64,000 nucleotides of DNA from positions 3,224,001 through 3,288,000 of the forward strand of contig NZ_LT629799.1 of assembly GCF_900105785.1 (NCBI RefSeq). Direction: 5' to 3'. The first letter of the stretch is position 1. Each line of letters starts with the position of its first letter. The stretch is from Microlunatus sagamiharensis (GTDB lineage: Bacteria > Actinomycetota > Actinomycetes > Propionibacteriales > Propionibacteriaceae). The position numbers were made by a program, and so were the translations under genes. Below, piece after piece: positions 18,708 to 28,389 of this stretch. Below the pieces are notes generated by a model. The model ran no database searches and was not told the DNA's origin. It saw only the letters and a list, made by a program, of their open reading frames with translations.

Positions 18708-18766
18708 CCGAGCGGTAGGTTGCCGCGCCAATTCCCCCAGGAATCGCGCCGCAACCTACCGCTCGG
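18708..18766. repeat. Long inverted repeat downstream of catalase
   Basis: Arms 18708-18722 and 18752-18766 pair perfectly over 15 bp and the pairing continues inward with few mismatches. It abuts the dispersed 19-mer and fills the catalase-lipase gap. It may end catalase transcription or be a miniature mobile element; no U-tract follows. Confidence 0.85.
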
Positions 18767-18787
18767 CGGTCCGGGGACACTGGGGTC

Positions 18788-19579
18788 GTGCCCAGCGCCC
18801 TCTCGGCCCTCTCGCCCCAGCGCCGCCGGCTCGTGCTGGTCGTGGTCGGGCTCGTCGGCGTGCTCGTGCTCGCCCTCGCGGCGACGCTGGTCGTCCGCGC
18901 GCTGACCCGGGGCCGGCCGGTGCCGCAGGACCGGCCCGGTCCGGTGCTGCTCGTCCCCGGCTACGGCGGGCGGACGGCGTCGCTCGACCCGCTGGCCGCC
19001 GTGCTCCGCGCCGAGGGCCGTGACGTGACCATCGTGAGCCTGCTCGGCGACGGCACCGGCGACCTCGACGCCCAGGCCGGCCACCTCGCCGACGTGGCCG
19101 ACGACGTGCTGCGGACGAGCGGCGCGCCCTCGGTCGACGTGGTCGGCTATTCCGCCGGCGGCGTCGTCGTCCGCCTGTGGGTGCGCGACCACGGCGGCGA
19201 CGTCCAGGCGCGACGCGTCCTCACCCTCGGCTCCCCGCAGCACGGAACGAGCGTCGCCGCGCTCGGGGCCGAGGTCGCCGGCGGCTGCCCCACCGCCTGC
19301 GAGCAGCTCCTGCCCGACAGCAGCCTGCTGCGCCGCCTGAACGCCGGCGACGAGACCCCGTCCGGGCCGGAGTGGGCGACCGTCCGGTCGGCGAGCGACC
19401 AGGTGGTGACGCCGACGGGCTCGGCGGCGCTCGACGGCGCCCTCAACGTCCTCGTGCAGGACGCGTGCCCCTCGGCGACCACCTCGCACTACCAGCTGCC
19501 GGCCGACGCGGTCGTCGCGGCGACGGTCCGCTCGACGCTCGGCGCCGGCCCGGTGGCCGCGCCCGAGCCTGGCTGCTGA
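18788..19579 (+). CDS. Secreted or anchored triacylglycerol lipase-like alpha/beta hydrolase
   Basis: A 263-residue protein with one N-terminal membrane segment (RRLVLVVVGLVGVLVLALAA, residues 13-33) and an extracellular alpha/beta-hydrolase domain: PVLLVPGYGGRTASL near residue 52 (oxyanion region), nucleophile Ser in VVGYSAGGVVVRLW near 120, and SHYQLPADAVV carrying the likely catalytic His near 240. Two Cys pairs in the C-terminal half (GGCPTACEQ, QDACPSA) may form disulfides, fitting export. This resembles LipA/EstA-type lipases. The GTG has a GACACT hexamer 6 nt upstream and no Shine-Dalgarno site. Confidence 0.82.
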   Translation: MPSALSALSPQRRRLVLVVVGLVGVLVLALAATLVVRALTRGRPVPQDRPGPVLLVPGYGGRTASLDPLAAVLRAEGRDVTIVSLLGDGTGDLDAQAGHLADVADDVLRTSGAPSVDVVGYSAGGVVVRLWVRDHGGDVQARRVLTLGSPQHGTSVAALGAEVAGGCPTACEQLLPDSSLLRRLNAGDETPSGPEWATVRSASDQVVTPTGSAALDGALNVLVQDACPSATTSHYQLPADAVVAATVRSTLGAGPVAAPEPGC

Positions 19580-19644
19580 CCGGGGAGTCGCGGTCCTTCG
19601 CCGGGACCACCACCGGGTCGAGCGCCGACGCCTGGACGACCGGA

Positions 19645-19694
19645 TCGTGACGCCGCGCCCTGGTGCGGGAGGCGGCAGGGCTACGGCGTCACGA
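19645..19694. terminator. Large hairpin between convergent lipase and ABC permease genes
   Basis: Outer arms of 11 bp (19645-19655, 19684-19694) enclose a second 6-bp stem (GCCCTG 19657-19662 with CAGGGC 19676-19681). It sits in the 182-bp convergent gap, suiting a bidirectional terminator. The rest of the gap holds no recognisable gene. Confidence 0.65.
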
Positions 19695-19761
19695 GGAGGG
19701 AGGAAGGCGTCGGACCGGAGCGAGATCCCGCGTCGGAGCGGAGCGGAGACAGGAGGTACGG

Positions 19762-20574
19762 CTACTCGTCCACGTCCGAGGTCGAGAAGTTCGCCCAGGC
19801 GGCGAGGCTGAAGACGACCAGGTAGCCCAGCTGGACGAGCAGGCCCCGGACCACGTCGTCCCACAGGATGGGGTCGCGGAACAGGTCGACGAAGGCCAGC
19901 CAGTAGCGCGTCGGCAGGTAGGGGTGCAGCGCCGAGGCGGCGTCGAGGCCGAGCAGCACGGTCGAGGCGATGAGCAGCCCGACGGTGCCGAGAGCCGCGC
20001 CGATCGAGGAGCTGCTGACCGTGGACAGGAACAGCGCCACGGCGGCCACCCCGAGCATGCAGACGACCATGTACGCCAGCGCGAGCGCCGTGCGCCAGGC
20101 CAGCTGCTGCGGCGTCAGGGTCGAGCCGCTCAGGCTGACAGTGCCGGTCGCGGGCGCCGTGCCGAGGAGGAGCCGCCCCTCGACGGCCGCGACGGCGGCC
20201 ACCACGAGCACGGCGGCGACGACGAACACCACGACGGTGACGAGCTTGGCCACGAGCAGCCGGAGCCGGCTGACCGGCCGGACGAGCAGGTAGCGCAGCG
20301 TGCCCGACTGGACCTCGCCGGCCACGGCGTCGCCGCCGAGGACGGCCACGGCGATGGGCAGGAACAGCGGCAGCACGACCCCGAGGGCCGCGAGCGGGAA
20401 GAGCGTCCCGTCGCTCAGCACCGCGGAGAGGAAGGGCGGGCCCTCCCCCGGCCCGGGTGCCACGTCGGTGATGGCCAGCAGCACCGCGACGAGGGTCGGC
20501 AGCGCGACGAGCATGCCGAGGACGACCCAGGTCCGCGGACGCAGCACCAGCTTGACGAGCTCGACGCCGATCAC
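19762..20574 (-). CDS. ABC-2 type transporter permease
   Basis: A 270-residue integral membrane protein with about six hydrophobic segments: WVVLGMLVALPTLVAVLLAI, FPLAALGVVLPLFLPIAVAV, LVTVVVFVVAAVLVVAAVAA, ALALAYMVVCMLGVAAVALF, ALGTVGLLIASTVLLGL and a C-terminal one. The phrase DAVAGEVQSGTLRYLLVRPVSRLRLLVAK is typical of ABC-2 export permeases. The GTG start overlaps the ATPase stop as GTGA (20571-20574). It should form an exporter with the adjacent ATPase; the cargo is unknown. Confidence 0.88.
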   Translation of the reverse strand: MIGVELVKLVLRPRTWVVLGMLVALPTLVAVLLAITDVAPGPGEGPPFLSAVLSDGTLFPLAALGVVLPLFLPIAVAVLGGDAVAGEVQSGTLRYLLVRPVSRLRLLVAKLVTVVVFVVAAVLVVAAVAAVEGRLLLGTAPATGTVSLSGSTLTPQQLAWRTALALAYMVVCMLGVAAVALFLSTVSSSSIGAALGTVGLLIASTVLLGLDAASALHPYLPTRYWLAFVDLFRDPILWDDVVRGLLVQLGYLVVFSLAAWANFSTSDVDE

Positions 20575-21515
20575 GCGCTCAGCACCTCCGCCCGCGGGAG
20601 CTCGGCCGGGGCCGGCGGGGCGCTGCTCGCCTCCAGGACGACCTGCTCGAGGTCGCGCTCGTAGGGCCCGAGCCGCTCGACGCCGACGCCGGAGGTCACG
20701 AGGTGGTGGTTCAGGGAGGCGGCGTCCTCGGCGCGGACCAGCAGCCGCGCGCAGGTCACGTCGACGACCGCGTCGCCGAGCAGGCGGGCGGCCGTCGCGG
20801 CGTCGGGGCTGTGGACCTCGACCAGGCCCGTCGGGCGCAGCAGCGTCTCCAGCCGCTCCTGCAGCACCAGCCGCCCGCGGTCGAGGACGCCGACGTCGGT
20901 GCACATCTGCTCGATCTCGGCGAGCAGGTGGCTGGACAGGAAGATCGTCGTGCCCTCGGCGTTCAGCGCCAGCAGCAGCGCGCGGATCTCGCTGATCCCC
21001 TGGGGGTCGAGGCCGTTCGTCGGCTCGTCGAGCACCAGCAGCCGCGGGCGGCGCACCAGCGCGGCCGCGAGGCCGAGGCGCTGGCGCATGCCGAGCGAGT
21101 ACGCCCGCACCGGTCGGCGGTCGGCCGGGTCGAGGCCGACCTGCTCGAGCACCTCGCCGACACGGGCGCGCCGGCGCGACCGGGGCAGCGGGTCGGGTCC
21201 GGCGGCGTCGAGGAGCGCGAGGTTGAGCCGGCCCGAGAGGTGGTCGTACGCGCCCGGGCCCTCGACGAGCGCGCCGACCTGCGGCAGGACGCTCGTGCGC
21301 GCCGACGGCATCGGCTGCCCGAGCACCTCGGCGTAGCCCTCGGTGGGCAGGACGAGGCCGAGGAGCATCCGCACGGTCGTCGTCTTGCCCGACCCGTTCG
21401 CCCCGAGGAAGCCGTAGACCGAGCCCTCGCCGACCTCGAGGTCGACCGCGTCGACGGCGCGCAGCTCGCCGTAGCGCTTGGTGAGGCCGCGCGTACGGAT
21501 GGTCGGGTCGCTCAT
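20571..21515 (-). CDS. ABC transporter ATP-binding protein
   Basis: A 314-residue ATPase of the drug/lantibiotic-export (CcmA/DrrA-like) class. Walker A is FLGANGSGKTTT near residue 38, the signature YSLGMRQRLGLAAAL near 135, Walker B RRPRLLVLDEPTNGLDPQG near 150 and the switch His in FLSSHLLAEIEQM near 185. A C-terminal domain of about 100 residues follows, as in DrrA-like proteins. The ATG overlaps the upstream MucB-like gene's stop as ATGA and its own stop overlaps the permease start, so all three are translationally coupled. Confidence 0.92.
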   Translation of the reverse strand: MSDPTIRTRGLTKRYGELRAVDAVDLEVGEGSVYGFLGANGSGKTTTVRMLLGLVLPTEGYAEVLGQPMPSARTSVLPQVGALVEGPGAYDHLSGRLNLALLDAAGPDPLPRSRRRARVGEVLEQVGLDPADRRPVRAYSLGMRQRLGLAAALVRRPRLLVLDEPTNGLDPQGISEIRALLLALNAEGTTIFLSSHLLAEIEQMCTDVGVLDRGRLVLQERLETLLRPTGLVEVHSPDAATAARLLGDAVVDVTCARLLVRAEDAASLNHHLVTSGVGVERLGPYERDLEQVVLEASSAPPAPAELPRAEVLSA

Positions 21516-22591
21516 GCGCGCTCCTGCAGCTGGTCGGCGGCCTGCGCCAGGGTCTCGGGCGTGACGGTGCCCGCGAGCAGGTAGCCGCCGCCCCGGCCGG
21601 GGAAGCGGGTGAGCAGGAGGTTGACCGGCCCGACCGGGGCGAGGGTGCCCTGCCGCGACCGGCTGGCGGCCCCGTTGCGCTCGAGCTGCTCGCGCAGCGG
21701 TCCGGCGACCGACCCGCGCAGCGGGAAGACGATCATGGTCGTGGGACCGCGCCCGTAGACGCCGACCGCGCCCGGCGCGTCCCCGCCGCGGGTGCCCAGG
21801 CCGGCCAGGGCGCGGGGCAGCCGGGCGGCCTGCAGGCCGTTCGCGGCCGCGACCACGTCGGTCGACTCCTCGTAGCTGAGCGAGACGCTCGCCGGCGGGT
21901 CGAAGCGCACGTCGGCCGGGTCCGGGTCGCGCAGCGTCAGCTCGGTCAGGGTCGTGCTCAGCACGGGCACCGCACCGCCCTTGGCGTAGAGGTCGACGCG
22001 GACCGGGAGCCCGGTCCGCGGCTCGAGCCACAGCTCGACGCGCCCCACGGTGGTCCCCGTCTGCGACGGCGTCAGCACGTAGCCGACCGCGTCCACCCCG
22101 GCGATCCGGCGACCCGCGACGGCGGTGAGCTCGTCGGGCGTGGCGCCCTGCAGCAGGTCGCGCCCGAGCGTGGGGGGCAGCACGTCGACGGCGTCGGGCA
22201 GGCGGATGGTCGAGACCGGCGAGTAGGTGGCGCGCTCGGACTCGAAGATCCAGCGGACCTGCCCGTTGCCGTCGCGGAAGGTGTCGGTCTCGCCGGTGCT
22301 GCGGACCCGGTCGACCCGCCAGCTGCGCTCGCCGCGCCACCAGGCCCGCAGCTCGACCTGCTCGCCCAGCAGCTGGCCGAGGGTGGCGAAGGAGTCGCTG
22401 CTCGGCAGCTGCAGCGAACCCGTGCTCTCCGCCCGGCCCGACCAGCCGACCGAGCCCGAGGCGCGGACCTGCGCGATCAGCTCGGCGGTGGGCCGGGTCG
22501 GGGGTCCGCCGCCGGGTCGGTGGGCGACCAGGAGCGGCGCCACGACCAGCAGCACGGCGGCGCCGAGCACGACGAGCCAGCGCCACCTCAC
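21512..22591 (-). CDS. MucB/RseB- or LolA-like exported protein, partner of the ABC exporter
   Basis: A 359-residue protein with an N-terminal membrane/signal segment (RWLVVLGAAVLLVVAPLLVAH) and no lipobox. The region of about residues 40-230 looks like the beta-rich fold shared by LolA and MucB/RseB (GSVGWSGRAESTGSLQLP; VDRVRSTGETDTFRDGNGQVRWIF; VELWLEPRTGLPVRVDLYAKGG). It is predicted to lie outside the membrane and bind an acyl or lipid ligand, but that is inference. It is the first gene of a three-gene coupled operon with an ABC-2 exporter, so it may present cargo or sense envelope state. Family assignment is moderate. Confidence 0.65.
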   Translation of the reverse strand: MRWRWLVVLGAAVLLVVAPLLVAHRPGGGPPTRPTAELIAQVRASGSVGWSGRAESTGSLQLPSSDSFATLGQLLGEQVELRAWWRGERSWRVDRVRSTGETDTFRDGNGQVRWIFESERATYSPVSTIRLPDAVDVLPPTLGRDLLQGATPDELTAVAGRRIAGVDAVGYVLTPSQTGTTVGRVELWLEPRTGLPVRVDLYAKGGAVPVLSTTLTELTLRDPDPADVRFDPPASVSLSYEESTDVVAAANGLQAARLPRALAGLGTRGGDAPGAVGVYGRGPTTMIVFPLRGSVAGPLREQLERNGAASRSRQGTLAPVGPVNLLLTRFPGRGGGYLLAGTVTPETLAQAADQLQERA

Positions 22592-22759
22592 GGGCGCCAG
22601 GGTAGGCGCGCAGGCCTAACCCGCCAGGCCGGCCACGAGCCCGCTCACGGGCACGGCCGGGAGCCGGGCGGGGCTCCGCGGCGGCTCGGGGTGCGCTGTC
22701 GAGATGATCACGTCGGCCCGGCGCGCCCTGTATCGATTCGGTAGCGGCCCCGCGCGCCC

Positions 22760-22765
22760 TACACT
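22760..22765 (+). promoter_or_regulatory. -10 hexamer TACACT of a leaderless promoter
   Basis: TACACT lies 7 nt before the GTG of the GNAT gene, so transcription should begin at or next to the start codon. No -35 match is convincing. Confidence 0.5.
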
Positions 22766-22772
22766 CCGACTC

Positions 22773-24095
22773 GTGCAGGTCCGTGCTGAGACCGTCCTCG
22801 ACGGCCCTGATCTCGAGGTGCTGCACCCGCTGTACCTCGGGGCGATGGCCCCCCTCGCCACCCGGGCTGCGGCACGCCACGTGCTGTCCCGCGCCGAGTT
22901 CGACGAGGAGATGGCCGACCCGCGCATCATCAAGTTCCTCGTGCGCGACGACGACGGCACGCCCTTCGCGCTGACCACCCTCACCAAGGACCTGTCCGCG
23001 GTGCCCTGGATCAGCCCCTCCTACTTCGAGACGCGCTTCCCCGACGCGGTCGGGCGCGACGCGATGTTCTACCTCGGCTACACCTTCGTCGCCCCGGACC
23101 GGCGACGCTCGCAGGCGCTGCTGCTGATGGCGTCGGCGGTCAAGAACCAGCTCGAGTCGACGCGGGGCGTCGTCGGCTTCGACACCTGCGCCTACAACGA
23201 CGAGCACGGCGTGGGCCGCTGGTCGGGCTGGCTCTTCGGCCCGATGAGCTCGGTCTCGAGGCTCGACGCGCAGAGCTACAGCGTGGCCGACTACCGCCAC
23301 GGGCGGATCCCGGTGCCGACGACCGACCCGCGCCGGCTGGCGGCCGACGACCTCCGGCTGCTGAGCCTGGCCGACCGGCCCGACCTGGCCGACGAGGTCG
23401 GCGCCCTGCTGGCCTCCCGCTGGCCGACCTTCATGCTCGCGGGTCGCCCGGGCCACGACGAGGACCTCTTCGCGCTGCTGCAGGCGGCGCCGGAGCACCA
23501 GGTCGTCGCGGTCGACGCCGACGACCGGGTCCGCGGGGCGGCCTTCTCGCTGCCGATCACCTGGGACGGCACCGAGGCCGACCTGCCGCTCGGCTGGGAC
23601 GACGCCGTGAGCCGTGCCGGCCGGCACGAGCCGGGGTCCCCCGTCCAGGCGGCGACCGCGCTCTCGATCACGGTCGCCCCGGACGCGACGCGGCGCGGGC
23701 TCGCCGTACGGCTCATCGAGGCCCTGCGCGCCGCGACGGCGAAGGCGGGCGGCCGGGCCCTCGTGGCCCCGGTGCGGCCGGTGCTCAAGGAGCGCTACCC
23801 CCTCGTCGCCATGGACGACTACCTCACCTGGCAGACCGCCGACGGCGTCGCCTTCGACCCCTGGGTGCGGACCCACCTCCGCCTCGGGGCGCGCCTGCAG
23901 GGGGTCGCCGAGTCCTCGATGACCATCAGCGGGTCGGTCGAGGACTGGCGCCGCTGGCTCGACGACCCGATCCCGGGCCCGGGCCGCTACGTCGCCCCGG
24001 GCGGGCTGGCGCCGGTGGTGATCGACGGCGACTCCGGCACCTACGTGGAACCCAACGTCTGGCTCGTCCACGACGTGACCCCGGCCGCCGCCTGA
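22773..24095 (+). CDS. Tandem GNAT-type acetyltransferase-like protein
   Basis: A 440-residue cytoplasmic protein that I read as two GNAT-like halves. The first (about 1-190) has FLVRDDDGTPFALTTLTKDL and FVAPDRRRSQALLLMASAVKN, the second SITVAPDATRRGLAVRLIEALRAATAK near residue 310, resembling the acetyl-CoA pyrophosphate loop R-x-x-G-x-A/G. It ends with a segment FDPWVRTHLRLGARL typical of large actinobacterial GNAT proteins of unknown substrate. The GTG at 22773 is supported by the TACACT hexamer 7 nt upstream and absence of a Shine-Dalgarno site. It is divergent from the exporter operon and convergent with the arginine decarboxylase gene. Confidence 0.7.
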   Translation: MQVRAETVLDGPDLEVLHPLYLGAMAPLATRAAARHVLSRAEFDEEMADPRIIKFLVRDDDGTPFALTTLTKDLSAVPWISPSYFETRFPDAVGRDAMFYLGYTFVAPDRRRSQALLLMASAVKNQLESTRGVVGFDTCAYNDEHGVGRWSGWLFGPMSSVSRLDAQSYSVADYRHGRIPVPTTDPRRLAADDLRLLSLADRPDLADEVGALLASRWPTFMLAGRPGHDEDLFALLQAAPEHQVVAVDADDRVRGAAFSLPITWDGTEADLPLGWDDAVSRAGRHEPGSPVQAATALSITVAPDATRRGLAVRLIEALRAATAKAGGRALVAPVRPVLKERYPLVAMDDYLTWQTADGVAFDPWVRTHLRLGARLQGVAESSMTISGSVEDWRRWLDDPIPGPGRYVAPGGLAPVVIDGDSGTYVEPNVWLVHDVTPAAA

Positions 24096-24155
24096 GGCGG
24101 AGGGGCGGCGTCCGTCCCGGGCGTCGGCTCGGTCGGACCAGTCGTACCGGTCGGA

Positions 24156-24764
24156 TCAGGCCGGCCAGCTCGGTCTAGGGCCCCAGCCGACGGCGGCGTA
24201 CGGCACGACCACGAGCGCGCAGACCGGTCGGTCCTCGCAGGTCACGCCCTCGAGGACCCACTCGGGCGGCCCGAAGGCCACGTCCTCGTCGGCCACCATG
24301 TCGGTCAGGCTGGCCCGGATCTCGGCGACGACCACGTCGGGGTCGTCGCCCTCGTGCTCCACGAAGTAGCCGCCCTGGCCGTCGGTGCGCTGCACCCAGC
24401 CGACCCCCGCCCAGGCCTGCTCACCGGGCACCTCGGTCGACTGCTCGGCGTAGACGCAGTAGACGCGGTCGCCCCAGCGGCCGTCGGCGAACTCGACCGG
24501 GCGCTCGGAGGGCCGCAGCGACCGCAGGCCCGGTGCCCCGTGCGGGCGACCGGCGACGACCTCGGTGTCCGGCGGGATCACGCTCGAGAGCCGGACGAGG
24601 TTGTAGTGGGCCAGCCCCATGGTCCGCAGCGCGCGGTGGAAGGCCGCGAGCCGGGTGCCGGCCGCGGCGGACGCGCGGAGCACGGGCAGCCGCTCCGGGA
24701 CGAGCCCGGCCCCGGGCGCGCTCGCACCCGGCAGGCCGGGGCCGACCACGGCGTCCGCGCTCAC
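24156..24764 (-). CDS. Pyruvoyl-dependent arginine decarboxylase
   Basis: A 202-residue homologue of PvlArgDC/AaxB, which converts arginine to agmatine and CO2 using a pyruvoyl group formed by self-cleavage. The cleavage region is seen at residues 47-68 (RTMGLAHYNLVRLSSVIPP), with the scissile Ser-Ser at about 60-61; EVVAGRPHG and RVYCVYAEQ follow as family strands, and GGYFVEHEGDDPDVV lies near the end. The GTG start overlaps the stop of the hybrid histidine kinase as GTGA (24761-24764), a coupling I find unusual. Agmatine could feed polyamine synthesis or acid resistance; no agmatinase gene lies nearby. Confidence 0.88.
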   Translation of the reverse strand: MSADAVVGPGLPGASAPGAGLVPERLPVLRASAAAGTRLAAFHRALRTMGLAHYNLVRLSSVIPPDTEVVAGRPHGAPGLRSLRPSERPVEFADGRWGDRVYCVYAEQSTEVPGEQAWAGVGWVQRTDGQGGYFVEHEGDDPDVVVAEIRASLTDMVADEDVAFGPPEWVLEGVTCEDRPVCALVVVPYAAVGWGPRPSWPA

Positions 24765-27700
24765 GCGGCCCTGGCGGCGGCGATGGCGTCGAGCTCGTCG
24801 ACCGCCAGCCGCAGCTCGACCTCGAGGTCGTCCAGCACCGTGGGGCGGCGCCCGAGCACCCGCGAGCCCTCGTGCTCGAGCTCGGCGCACAGCGACGCCA
24901 CCCGCGTGGCGCCGATCGTGGCCGCCGAACCCTTCAGCTCGTGGGCGGCGGCCGCGAGGGCCTCGTCGTCCGCCCGGCCGCAGGACGTGCGGATCGCGTG
25001 CAGCCGGTCGTCCGCCCGCCGGGTGAAGGAGGAGATGAAGGTGGTGAGCAGGTCCGCGCCGTCGCGCGAGCGGAGCTCGGCGAGCCCCTCGATCTGCTCG
25101 GCGTCGATCCGGCCGCACGCCCGGGACGGCGCCTCGAGGTCCTCGACGAGCGTCGGACCGCCACCCGCGGCGCCCGGGGACCCGTCGTGGCCGTGCGCCA
25201 CGGGCACCCACCGGTCGAGGGCCACGGCGAGCGCGTCCGGGTCGATGGGCTTGGCGATGTAGTCGTCCATGCCGGCGGCCAGGCAGCGCTCCCGGTCCGA
25301 CACCATCGCCCCCGCGGTCAGGGCGATGACCGGCGTACGGCTGCGGCCCTGCTCGCGCTCGCGGATCCTCCGGGTGGCGGCGTAGCCGTCCATCAGCGGC
25401 ATGTGGCAGTCCATGAGCACCGCATCGTAGGTCGCCGCCTCCAGCGCGGCGAGCGCCTCGAGCCCGTTGCCCGCGACCGCCGTGCTGAAGCCGAGCCGCT
25501 CGACCAGCCCGCAGGCCACGAGCTGGTTGAGCTCGTTGTCCTCCACCACCAGCACCCGGCCGCGAGTCGCGGTGGCCGCGACCGGCTGGGCGGCCCCGGT
25601 CCCGCGCTCCTCGACCGGGGACACCGGGCGCGGGGCGCTGCGTCCGACGAGGCGCACGATGGCGTCGTACAGCGCCGCGGCCCGGACGGGCTTGTTGAGC
25701 CAGCGCGCGACGCCGACCTCCTCCAGCATCGGCAGCGGCAGGCGCGGTGCCGAGCTCAGCATGATCATCGGCAGCCCGGTCAGCTCGTCGTCGCGGTCGA
25801 TGCGGCGGGCGAGCTCCATGCCGTCCACGTCGGGCATCAGCATGTCGAGGATCGCGAGGTCGTGACGGCGGCCCTCCGTCCGCGCCGCCCGCAGCGCCGC
25901 CAGCGCCCCGTCCGCGCTGTCCACCGCGTCGACGGCGATCCCCCACGCCCCGAGCTGGGCAGCCAGGATGGTGCGGTTGGTCGCGTTGTCGTCGACGACG
26001 AGGGCGCGGAGGTGGGACGGCAGGCTGCCCGGAGCGAGGTGGTCGCCGGTCTGCTGCGGCTGGGCCTCCACGACGGGCAGCCGCAGGTCGAACCAGAAGG
26101 TGCTGCCCAGCCCGGGCACGCTGCGCACCCCGATCTCGCCGCCCATGGCCTCGACCAGGCGCCGGCAGATGGCGAGGCCGAGCCCGGTCCCGCCGTAGCG
26201 GCGGGTGGTGGAGGCGTCGGCCTGGGAGAAGGACTCGAAGACCCGGGGCTGGTCGGCCTCGGCGATCCCGATGCCGGTGTCGACCACCTCCACGTGCAGG
26301 TCCGCCGTGCCGTCGTCGGCCAGGGTCGAGCCGACCTTGATCTGCACCTCGCCCGCCGCGGTGAACTTCACGGCGTTGGACGCGAGGTTGAGCAGGACCT
26401 GGCGGACGCGGACGTGGTCGCCCCGCACCGAGCGCACCGCGGTCGGGTCGAAGTCGACGAGCAGCTCCAGGCCCTTCGCGTACGCCGCGGGCGCCAGCAG
26501 GTCGCCGACCTCCTCCACGAGCCTGCGCAGGTCGAAGTCGTCGGAGTCGAGGACGAGCTTGCCGGCCTCGAGCTTGGAGAAGTCCAGGATGTCGTTGATC
26601 ACGTCGAGCAGCGCCTGGCCGGCGTGGTGGACGCCCTCGGCGTAGTCGCGCTGCTGCTGGTCGAGCTCGGTGTCCAGCAGCAGCGACACCAGCCCGATGA
26701 CGCCGTTCATCGGGGTGCGGATCTCGTGGCTCATCGTCGCGAGGAACTCCGACTTGACCCGCGCCGACTGCAGCGCCTCCTCGCGGGCCTGCTCCAGCAC
26801 CTCGGCCTCGCGCCGGCGCTCGGTGATGTCCTGCGCCGAGACGGAGATGCCGACCACCTCGTCGCCGTCGAGGACCGGGGAGACCGTGAAGGCGACCGGG
26901 ATGGTGGAGCCCGACGGCCGCTGCCACTCGGCCTCGTAGCTCTCGAGGGGCTCGCGCCGGACGGCGGCCCCGAGCAGGCGGGTCACCCGCTCGCGCGTCG
27001 CCTCGGGCAGGAAGCCGAAGTCGCGCCCCAGCGTCTCGGTGGCCGGGTGACCGAACAGCTCCTCGGCGGCGGGGTTCCAGGCGATGATCGAGCGGTCCAG
27101 CCCGAAGCCGACGACCGCGTCGCGCGAGGACGTGACGATCGAGCCCAGCGTGGCGAGCTCGGCGGTGCGCTCCGCGACCTTGCGCTCGAGGTCGCGGGTG
27201 AGCGTCAGGTTCTCGTAGACGATCATCACCTGGCGCGCGGCGACGGTGACCAGGAGGACGACCGCGCCGACGAGCAGGAAGGGGTCGTCGCGCACGGGTC
27301 GCGTCGCGACGACGACGGCCGCGCCGATCACCGGCGCGTACGGGATCAGCTGCGAGGCAAGGTCGAGGTCCCGGTGCCGCCCGGTGCGGAGGCCGGCCGT
27401 CTGCGAGGCCAGGCCGATCAGCAGCGGTGCCGCCACCCAGCCCAGCACCAGCGGCGTGCCCGTGGCACCCATGGTCCCCGCGGCCAGCTCGCGGACGTAG
27501 ACGCTGTCGGTCACGGCGAGGCTGAGCAGCCCGGCGCCCATGCAGAGCCAGACCAGCCGGTCGGCCGGGGCCTGCCGCATGCCGAGGGTGAGCACGACGG
27601 CGCAGATGGCGACGTCGGCCACCGGGTACGCCAGCGTGGCCAGGCCGGTGGGTGAGGAGAGGTCCATCGCCTGGCGCAGCACGCCGAGGACGGTGCCCTC

Positions 27701-28204
27701 GCTGACCAGCAGCACGCCGGTCGTGATGACCACGGCGTCGACGACCCCCCGGAAGCGGGAGATCAGGCGCTCCGGCGGCCGCGGGAAGAGGAAGAGGGCC
27801 ACCAGCAGGGGCAGCGAGTAGCCGAGGTAGGCGAGCGTGTCGGTGAGGGGCGACGGCTTCGGCGCCGCACCCTGCAGCACGGCCGAGGTGAACAGCGCCT
27901 GCCCGGCGGCACCGAGGCAGAGCGCGAGCGAGATGAGCACCCAGGCCGCACGTCCCGGCGCCCGGCGCCGCGCCGCGACGACGCAGCAGCCGACGCCGAA
28001 GACCATGGCCACCAGCAGCGCGAGGTTGCCCACGAGCAGCCTGCTCCCGCTCGTGGGGGGACCGCCGTGCAGGTACGCCGCCACCGCCACCATGGCGACG
28101 ACCAGCACGACCAGCTGGACGAGGACCGCGGTCCGCCGGTCCCGGAGCGGGCTCGGGACGGCCAGGGGGTCGCCCAGCGCGAGGACCGTACGGTCGGCGG
28201 TCAT
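24761..28204 (-). CDS. Hybrid sensor histidine kinase with two receiver domains and Hpt
   Basis: A 1147-residue membrane kinase. Residues about 25-330 hold roughly ten hydrophobic segments of unrecognised sensor type; a coiled link leads to a PAS domain (340-460; [20 protein letters not shown]), HisKA with the phospho-His in [14 protein letters not shown] near 492, HATPase with [18 protein letters not shown] near 690, a first receiver ([13 protein letters not shown]; Asp in [10 protein letters not shown] near 786), a second receiver ([12 protein letters not shown]; Asp in [10 protein letters not shown] near 930), and an Hpt domain ([12 protein letters not shown] near 1086). This is a complete phosphorelay in one chain with no separate DNA-binding output beside it. 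It couples by GTGA to an arginine decarboxylase gene. The ligand is unknown. Confidence 0.93.
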   Translation of the reverse strand: MTADRTVLALGDPLAVPSPLRDRRTAVLVQLVVLVVAMVAVAAYLHGGPPTSGSRLLVGNLALLVAMVFGVGCCVVAARRRAPGRAAWVLISLALCLGAAGQALFTSAVLQGAAPKPSPLTDTLAYLGYSLPLLVALFLFPRPPERLISRFRGVVDAVVITTGVLLVSEGTVLGVLRQAMDLSSPTGLATLAYPVADVAICAVVLTLGMRQAPADRLVWLCMGAGLLSLAVTDSVYVRELAAGTMGATGTPLVLGWVAAPLLIGLASQTAGLRTGRHRDLDLASQLIPYAPVIGAAVVVATRPVRDDPFLLVGAVVLLVTVAARQVMIVYENLTLTRDLERKVAERTAELATLGSIVTSSRDAVVGFGLDRSIIAWNPAAEELFGHPATETLGRDFGFLPEATRERVTRLLGAAVRREPLESYEAEWQRPSGSTIPVAFTVSPVLDGDEVVGISVSAQDITERRREAEVLEQAREEALQSARVKSEFLATMSHEIRTPMNGVIGLVSLLLDTELDQQQRDYAEGVHHAGQALLDVINDILDFSKLEAGKLVLDSDDFDLRRLVEEVGDLLAPAAYAKGLELLVDFDPTAVRSVRGDHVRVRQVLLNLASNAVKFTAAGEVQIKVGSTLADDGTADLHVEVVDTGIGIAEADQPRVFESFSQADASTTRRYGGTGLGLAICRRLVEAMGGEIGVRSVPGLGSTFWFDLRLPVVEAQPQQTGDHLAPGSLPSHLRALVVDDNATNRTILAAQLGAWGIAVDAVDSADGALAALRAARTEGRRHDLAILDMLMPDVDGMELARRIDRDDELTGLPMIMLSSAPRLPLPMLEEVGVARWLNKPVRAAALYDAIVRLVGRSAPRPVSPVEERGTGAAQPVAATATRGRVLVVEDNELNQLVACGLVERLGFSTAVAGNGLEALAALEAATYDAVLMDCHMPLMDGYAATRRIREREQGRSRTPVIALTAGAMVSDRERCLAAGMDDYIAKPIDPDALAVALDRWVPVAHGHDGSPGAAGGGPTLVEDLEAPSRACGRIDAEQIEGLAELRSRDGADLLTTFISSFTRRADDRLHAIRTSCGRADDEALAAAAHELKGSAATIGATRVASLCAELEHEGSRVLGRRPTVLDDLEVELRLAVDELDAIAAARAA

Positions 28205-28389
28205 GCCCGCCGTCCGCAGCCGGTCCCGCGCGTCACGCGAGACATCATGTGGGGTTCTTCCGTCGTCCCCCGAGGACGATGCTGGGAGGGTTGTGCTGGC
28301 CGCCAACCTATCCCACCGCGGCGACACCTGCCGAGGCTCGCGGTGGTGCCCCGGGGCGCCGCGCCGACGCCGCGTGCCCGCACACCGGC

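Noticed and set aside
16039-19864. Extended minus-strand frame through GT2, catalase and lipase genes
   Set aside because: The true minus-strand gene starts at 15955; the remainder mirrors plus-strand genes with clear catalytic motifs.
24533-27655. A 1040-codon open frame on the plus strand antisense to the hybrid histidine kinase
   Set aside because: Long antisense frames are expected at this GC content; the translation is low-complexity Arg/Ala/Gly text with no domain and the minus strand encodes a full multidomain kinase.
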